From positions 1-34,079 of the forward strand of contig CAMKGA010000020.1 in the NCBI GenBank assembly GCA_946412015.1: a DNA stretch of 34,079 nt, read 5' to 3'. Source of the stretch: an uncultured Caryophanales bacterium (GTDB taxonomy: Bacteria; Bacillota_I; Bacilli_A; RF39; UBA660). Below, piece after piece: positions 30,872 through 34,079 of the stretch (its first letter is position 1; each line of letters begins with the position of its first letter). The position numbers and the translations under genes were made by a program. The notes beneath the pieces were generated by a model. That model searched no databases and had not been told where the DNA came from. It saw only the letters and a program-made list of their open reading frames with translations.

Positions 30872-31336
30872 ATGAATTTTATAGGTAGATATTGGGCGGT
30901 TTTGTTAATTGCATTTATATTAATAATGCTTGTTATCTTATCATATTTAATTGATAAAGAAATGAATAGAAAAAATAAAAAGAATGAAACTAAAAATAAA
31001 AAAATATATAATTATGATTTAGATAATAATAAAAATGATGATGTAAACGAAATTAAAGAAGAAATAATAGAATTAAACGAAAAAGAAAAAACTGATAATG
31101 AAGAAAAAGAAACATTAGATTATGATGAATTGGATGTTGAAGATATTGATTTAGATTTTGATAAAGTTATATCAAAAAAACATTTTATTAACGATGATCT
31201 TATAAATGATATAAAAAATATAAAAGTTGATTCAGTTCATATTGATAAAATAGATGACTTAGAAAGTATAGAACTACCAGACATTAAAATTAAAAAAGAA
31301 ATAAAAGAAGAAGATATTTGGCCAAAATCTAATTAA
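30872..31336 (+). CDS. Single-pass membrane protein with a charged low-complexity tail
   Basis: A 154-residue protein with one membrane helix (about 8-27) and a long cytoplasmic Lys/Glu/Asp/Asn-rich region that is probably disordered or coiled; the last 40 residues show regular Asp/Ile heptads. It has no catalytic motif. AAGAGGTGG precedes the ATG. Possibly a scaffold; unknown. Confidence 0.6.
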   Translation: MNFIGRYWAVLLIAFILIMLVILSYLIDKEMNRKNKKNETKNKKIYNYDLDNNKNDDVNEIKEEIIELNEKEKTDNEEKETLDYDELDVEDIDLDFDKVISKKHFINDDLINDIKNIKVDSVHIDKIDDLESIELPDIKIKKEIKEEDIWPKSN

Positions 31337-31337
31337 A

Positions 31338-31371
31338 AAAGAAATATAGCAAAAATGTTTTATATTTCTTT
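31338..31371. terminator. Bidirectional terminator between the 154-residue gene and the RNHCP gene
   Basis: AAAGAAATATA (31338-31348) pairs with TATATTTCTTT (31361-31371), flanked by A and T runs. Confidence 0.75.
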
Positions 31372-31374
31372 TTT

Positions 31375-31677
31375 TCAACTTTTTACAGATAAATTGATGA
31401 TAGTATCCATATCATCATCAATTGCAATTAAATTTTTATGAATTTGACCACATTTTTCACATTTATATATTATTTTATATGATTTTTTATATTTCTCTAT
31501 ATCTATAGGTTTTAATAATCCGAGACAATTATTTAATCTATCTCCTGGGTTTATATCAATATGTTTAGAATACAGGCAATAAGGGCAGTGATCTCTTGAT
31601 GAATATACTAATTTATCCACTTTTTTATTGCAATTTTCACATATAAATTCTTCATCCCTCTGTGTAAATCTTTTCAT
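31375..31677 (-). CDS. RNHCP-domain zinc protein
   Basis: A 100-residue soluble protein with CENCNKKV, the name-giving RDHCPYCLYSKHID block, the PGDR motif and a C-terminal CEKCGQ pair, giving a zinc-ribbon arrangement. The function of the RNHCP family is not established. GGAGG lies 5 bases before the ATG. It is a single gene, convergent with the membrane protein upstream. Confidence 0.9.
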   Translation of the reverse strand: MKRFTQRDEEFICENCNKKVDKLVYSSRDHCPYCLYSKHIDINPGDRLNNCLGLLKPIDIEKYKKSYKIIYKCEKCGQIHKNLIAIDDDMDTIINLSVKS

Positions 31678-31754
31678 AATTCCTCCGTAAATTTATTTTA
31701 TCATATTTTATAAATATTGTGTGAAAATAAAAAAATAGTCTTAAAAAAATATTA

Positions 31755-31783
31755 TAGACATAAATTTTAATGTATGTTAAACT
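31755..31783 (+). promoter_or_regulatory. Promoter of the S41 protease gene
   Basis: TAGACA (31755-31760), 17-nt spacer, TAAACT (31778-31783) preceded by TGT, an extended -10. Confidence 0.55.
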
Positions 31784-31807
31784 AATATTTAGTTGGATGG
31801 TGATTTA

Positions 31808-33001
31808 ATGATAAAAAAATTGAAATATCAGAATAAAAAATATACAGTTGGTATTGTAGAAGCGGTATTATTACTGTTTGCAAGTTGTTTAGCTAGTTTT
31901 TTTGTAGGATATAATTTAAATAGCAAAAATAATAATCAAGATATAGAAAAAGATATATATATAGAAAGATTTGAAAAAAATTATAATTATATTATAGATA
32001 ATTATTATAAAAAGATAGATAAGAGTAAACTGATCGATGATGCGATTGCTGGAATGATGGAAGCACTTGATGATCCATATTCCGTATATTTAGATAAAAA
32101 CGATTCAAACAGCCTTAATATATCTTTAAATGGTGGATATAAAGGTTTAGGGTTTGCTATTGCTAAAAATGAAGATAATAATATAACTGTTGTAGGGGTG
32201 TTTGATAATTCTCCTGCTTCTGATGCTGGAATAATAGAAGGGGATGTTATTGAAAAAATAAACGACAAAGATGTAAATGAAATGAGCATTAAAGAATTTA
32301 GTTCATATGTACTTGAAAATGAATCAGATGATTTTGAATTAATTATAAAAAGAAATGATGAAGAAAAAAATATAAAAATAAAGAAAAGTAATGTTACAAT
32401 TGATTCTGTATCGTCAAAAGTAATAGAAGAAGATAATAAAAAAATTGGATATATATATATAAGTGTATTTGCAAATAATACATCATCACAATTCAATAAA
32501 AAATTAATAGAATTAGAAAAGGATAATATTGATGCATTAATAATAGATGTAAGAGATAATACTGGCGGGTATTTAAGTACTGTTGAGACTATTCTTGAAA
32601 AATTATTAACTAAAGATCAAATTATTTATCAACTTAAGACAAATAAAAAAACAGTTAAGTCGTATGGAAAAGCAACAAAGAATAAAAAATATGATATTTA
32701 TCTTTTAGGAAACAAAAATAGTGCATCAGCATCAGAGTTGTTAATTACATCAATTAAAGAAAATTTAAATTCTAAATTTGTTGGGAAGAAAACTTATGGA
32801 AAAGGTACAGTCCAAGAAATGGTTCCAATAAATGAAGATAAAAATTATAAAATAACAACAAAGAAATGGTTAACACCTAAAGGGCATTGGGTAAATGAAA
32901 CAAAAGGAATAATTCCTGATTATGAAATAGATTTAGATGATGTGGAGAAAGATAAACAGCTAGAAAAAGTGATAGAACTTATAAAAAGTAAAGAAAAATG
33001 A
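31808..33001 (+). CDS. S41 carboxyl-terminal processing protease (CtpA/CtpB-like)
   Basis: A 397-residue membrane-anchored serine protease. It has one membrane helix (about 13-36), a pre-PDZ helical region with DDPYSVYL, a PDZ domain (about 100-185; GGYKGLGFAI, SPASDAGIIEGDVI) and the S41 catalytic domain with IDVRDNTGGYL, the NSASASELL nucleophile serine and TYGKGTVQE with the general-base lysine. Such enzymes trim exported proteins and can activate regulated proteolysis. The ATG at 31808 is behind GGATGGTGAT; an in-frame TTG at 31793 is less likely. Confidence 0.92.
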   Translation: MIKKLKYQNKKYTVGIVEAVLLLFASCLASFFVGYNLNSKNNNQDIEKDIYIERFEKNYNYIIDNYYKKIDKSKLIDDAIAGMMEALDDPYSVYLDKNDSNSLNISLNGGYKGLGFAIAKNEDNNITVVGVFDNSPASDAGIIEGDVIEKINDKDVNEMSIKEFSSYVLENESDDFELIIKRNDEEKNIKIKKSNVTIDSVSSKVIEEDNKKIGYIYISVFANNTSSQFNKKLIELEKDNIDALIIDVRDNTGGYLSTVETILEKLLTKDQIIYQLKTNKKTVKSYGKATKNKKYDIYLLGNKNSASASELLITSIKENLNSKFVGKKTYGKGTVQEMVPINEDKNYKITTKKWLTPKGHWVNETKGIIPDYEIDLDDVEKDKQLEKVIELIKSKEK

Positions 33002-33006
33002 TTGTA

Positions 33007-33034
33007 TTGTTTTTCTTTTTTTATATGGTATAAT
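33007..33034 (+). promoter_or_regulatory. Promoter of the DUF402 gene
   Basis: TTGTTT (33007-33012), 16-nt spacer, TATAAT (33029-33034) preceded by TGG. The ATG follows the -10 by only 15 bases. Confidence 0.6.
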
Positions 33035-33049
33035 AGCTATGGTGGTTGT

Positions 33050-33595
33050 ATGAAAAGAATGTTTATTGGCGATTTATATCAGATTCAATGTTATAAACAT
33101 GATGGAAAAATACATAGAGCTTGGGATGAGGCTGTATTATTAGATGTAAAAAAAGATTATATGGTTTTTGGTAATAATAAGACACTAGTAACAGAAGCCG
33201 AAGGAACAACTTGGAGAACTAAGGAACCAGCAGTAATGTATTTTTTTAAAGATAAATGGTTTAATATTATTGCACAAATGAAAAAAAATGGAATATACTA
33301 TTATTGTAATATAGCTTCTCCGTTTATAATAGAAGAAGGAACGATAAAATATATAGATTATGATTTAGATTTAAGAGTATTTCCAAAAGGAGATTATAAG
33401 ATATTAGATAAATTAGAATATGAATATCATAAAAAGAAGATGAATTATTCTCAAGATTTAGATAAAGTAATTAATGGTTCTATGTATGAATTAATAGATG
33501 AATATAATAGTATGAAAGAAATGTTTAACAAAGAAGAAAATGTAAAGTATATGCATGAATATTTCAATATAAAACAAGAAAATGAAAAAAAGTGA
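33050..33595 (+). CDS. DUF402 nucleoside tri/diphosphate phosphatase (Ntdp-like)
   Basis: A 181-residue cytosolic protein of the DUF402 family; the S. aureus homologue hydrolyses nucleoside tri- and diphosphates. Family features are IQCYKHDGKIHRAWDEA, VTEAEGTTWRTKEPAVMYF, YYCNIASPF and the DYDLDLRVFP segment with metal-binding Asp residues. The start at 33050 is supported by the promoter at 33007-33034, which overlaps the longer frame that opens at 33002. GGTGG precedes the ATG. Confidence 0.9.
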   Translation: MKRMFIGDLYQIQCYKHDGKIHRAWDEAVLLDVKKDYMVFGNNKTLVTEAEGTTWRTKEPAVMYFFKDKWFNIIAQMKKNGIYYYCNIASPFIIEEGTIKYIDYDLDLRVFPKGDYKILDKLEYEYHKKKMNYSQDLDKVINGSMYELIDEYNSMKEMFNKEENVKYMHEYFNIKQENEKK

Positions 33596-33604
33596 AAAAA
33601 GATA

Positions 33605-33633
33605 TTGACAATCTTAATTTAGTTTGATATATT
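33605..33633 (+). promoter_or_regulatory. rRNA promoter P1
   Basis: TTGACA (33605-33610), 17-nt spacer, TATATT (33628-33633) with TGA in front. Confidence 0.85.
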
Positions 33634-33697
33634 AATTTGGCAGTCGAAAAATTGCACAAAAATTTATACCAAAAGTGAAAAAAAGTAAAAAAAGATA

Positions 33698-33726
33698 TTG
33701 ACAATCTTAATTTAGTTTGGTATATT
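33698..33726 (+). promoter_or_regulatory. rRNA promoter P2
   Basis: TTGACA (33698-33703), 17-nt spacer, TATATT (33721-33726) with TGG in front; almost a copy of P1. Confidence 0.85.
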
Positions 33727-33871
33727 AATTTGGCAGTCGAAAAAAGGCTGATAATTTAAAATGTTAAAATTGAAGAATGGTAATACGTTCTTTAGATTTT
33801 AATAAAATATTTTCTGCTTCTTGTAAGCAATTATATCAAAATTAGAAAGTGAAAAAAAATCAAAAAAAGTA

Positions 33872-33900
33872 TTGACAACTTAATTTCTATTTGATATAAT
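33872..33900 (+). promoter_or_regulatory. rRNA promoter P3
   Basis: TTGACA (33872-33877), 17-nt spacer, TATAAT (33895-33900) with TGA in front: the strongest of the three and closest to the 16S gene. Confidence 0.9.
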
Positions 33901-33907
33901 CGAATTG

Positions 33908-33941
33908 CTTCTTGTGAAAGCGCAAGAATGATCTTTGAAAA
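33908..33941 (+). promoter_or_regulatory. rRNA leader hairpin and boxA-like antitermination site
   Basis: TTCTTG and CAAGAA form a small hairpin around TGAAAGCG, then TGATCTTTGAAAA (33929-33941) resembles the boxA element of rRNA leaders that recruits Nus factors. Confidence 0.5.
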
Positions 33942-34008
33942 CTGAGCAAAATGTCAATTCACAATTAGTTAGGACAAACAATTAATTATTCAAAAATAAT
34001 AAATAAAT

Positions 34009-34079
<71 letters not shown>

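Larger units (their letters stand above)
33584..33744. repeat. Duplicated rRNA promoter segment, 93-bp period
   Basis: About 68 bp (33584-33651 and 33677-33744) are repeated nearly perfectly, including the promoter and the flanking CAGTCGAAAAA. The first copy starts within the 3' end of the DUF402 gene. Confidence 0.85.

Overview
The window is chromosomal DNA from a very AT-rich, low-GC Gram-positive bacterium. It uses the standard bacterial code: real genes end in TGA and the tRNA-Trp has a CCA anticodon. Strong AGGAGG-type ribosome sites, TTGACA/TATAAT promoters (many with an extended TGn), HrcA/CIRCE control of clpB, sortases, LicD, a DUF368 undecaprenyl-phosphate translocase and c-di-AMP synthesis point to a walled Bacillota member. 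The 5' end of 16S rRNA at the right edge looks like uncultured Bacilli / Erysipelotrichia-RF39-like lineages. A CotY/CotZ-like cysteine-rich protein, a LysM protein without a signal peptide and a GerS-like lipoprotein hint at a sporulation heritage.

Layout. 1-1000: dapA behind a leader hairpin. 1000-12020: two surface-pilus loci, each a SpaA/CnaB-repeat protein with a shared cysteine-containing N-terminal domain plus its own sortase. Locus A has a class B sortase with an unusual cytoplasmic N-terminal domain. Locus B has a second sortase, a polytopic membrane protein, a 74-residue protein and an InlB-repeat-like protein. Between them lie clpB (no N-domain, CIRCE operator) and a divergent SDR/YnbB-like operon. 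12079-16400: rubrerythrin, a compact UvrD-like helicase, and a minus-strand HD-PHP operon. 16488-17400: tRNA-Ala, tRNA-Trp and two small unknown genes. 17400-19221: an ABC-F ATPase preceded by a complete attenuation leader with promoter, 14-codon leader peptide, competing hairpins and an intrinsic terminator. 19265-23300: a YdcF-like membrane protein, cdaA-cdaR, DUF378. 23387-27400: lipoprotein, a thioredoxin-fold-like anchored protein, UPF0316, DUF368 (PopT), licD and an overlapping 50-codon membrane gene. 27504-31700: CotZ-like protein, LysM protein, a stand-alone ClpB-type AAA+ module, an anchored protein, trmL, an RNHCP zinc protein. 31808-33595: S41 protease and a DUF402 nucleotide phosphatase. 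33596-34079: three tandem rRNA promoters, leader and the 16S start.

How it fits together. Much of the window serves the envelope: pilus display, lysine/DAP synthesis, teichoic-acid decoration (LicD), lipid-carrier recycling (PopT), c-di-AMP control of turgor and wall, and S41 processing. The most interesting regulatory element is the translation-sensing leader of the ABC-F gene, which suggests induction by ribosome-targeting compounds. The least explained parts are the paired pilin/sortase loci and the stand-alone AAA+ gene beside the LysM gene. No CRISPR array, insertion sequence or phage gene is visible.
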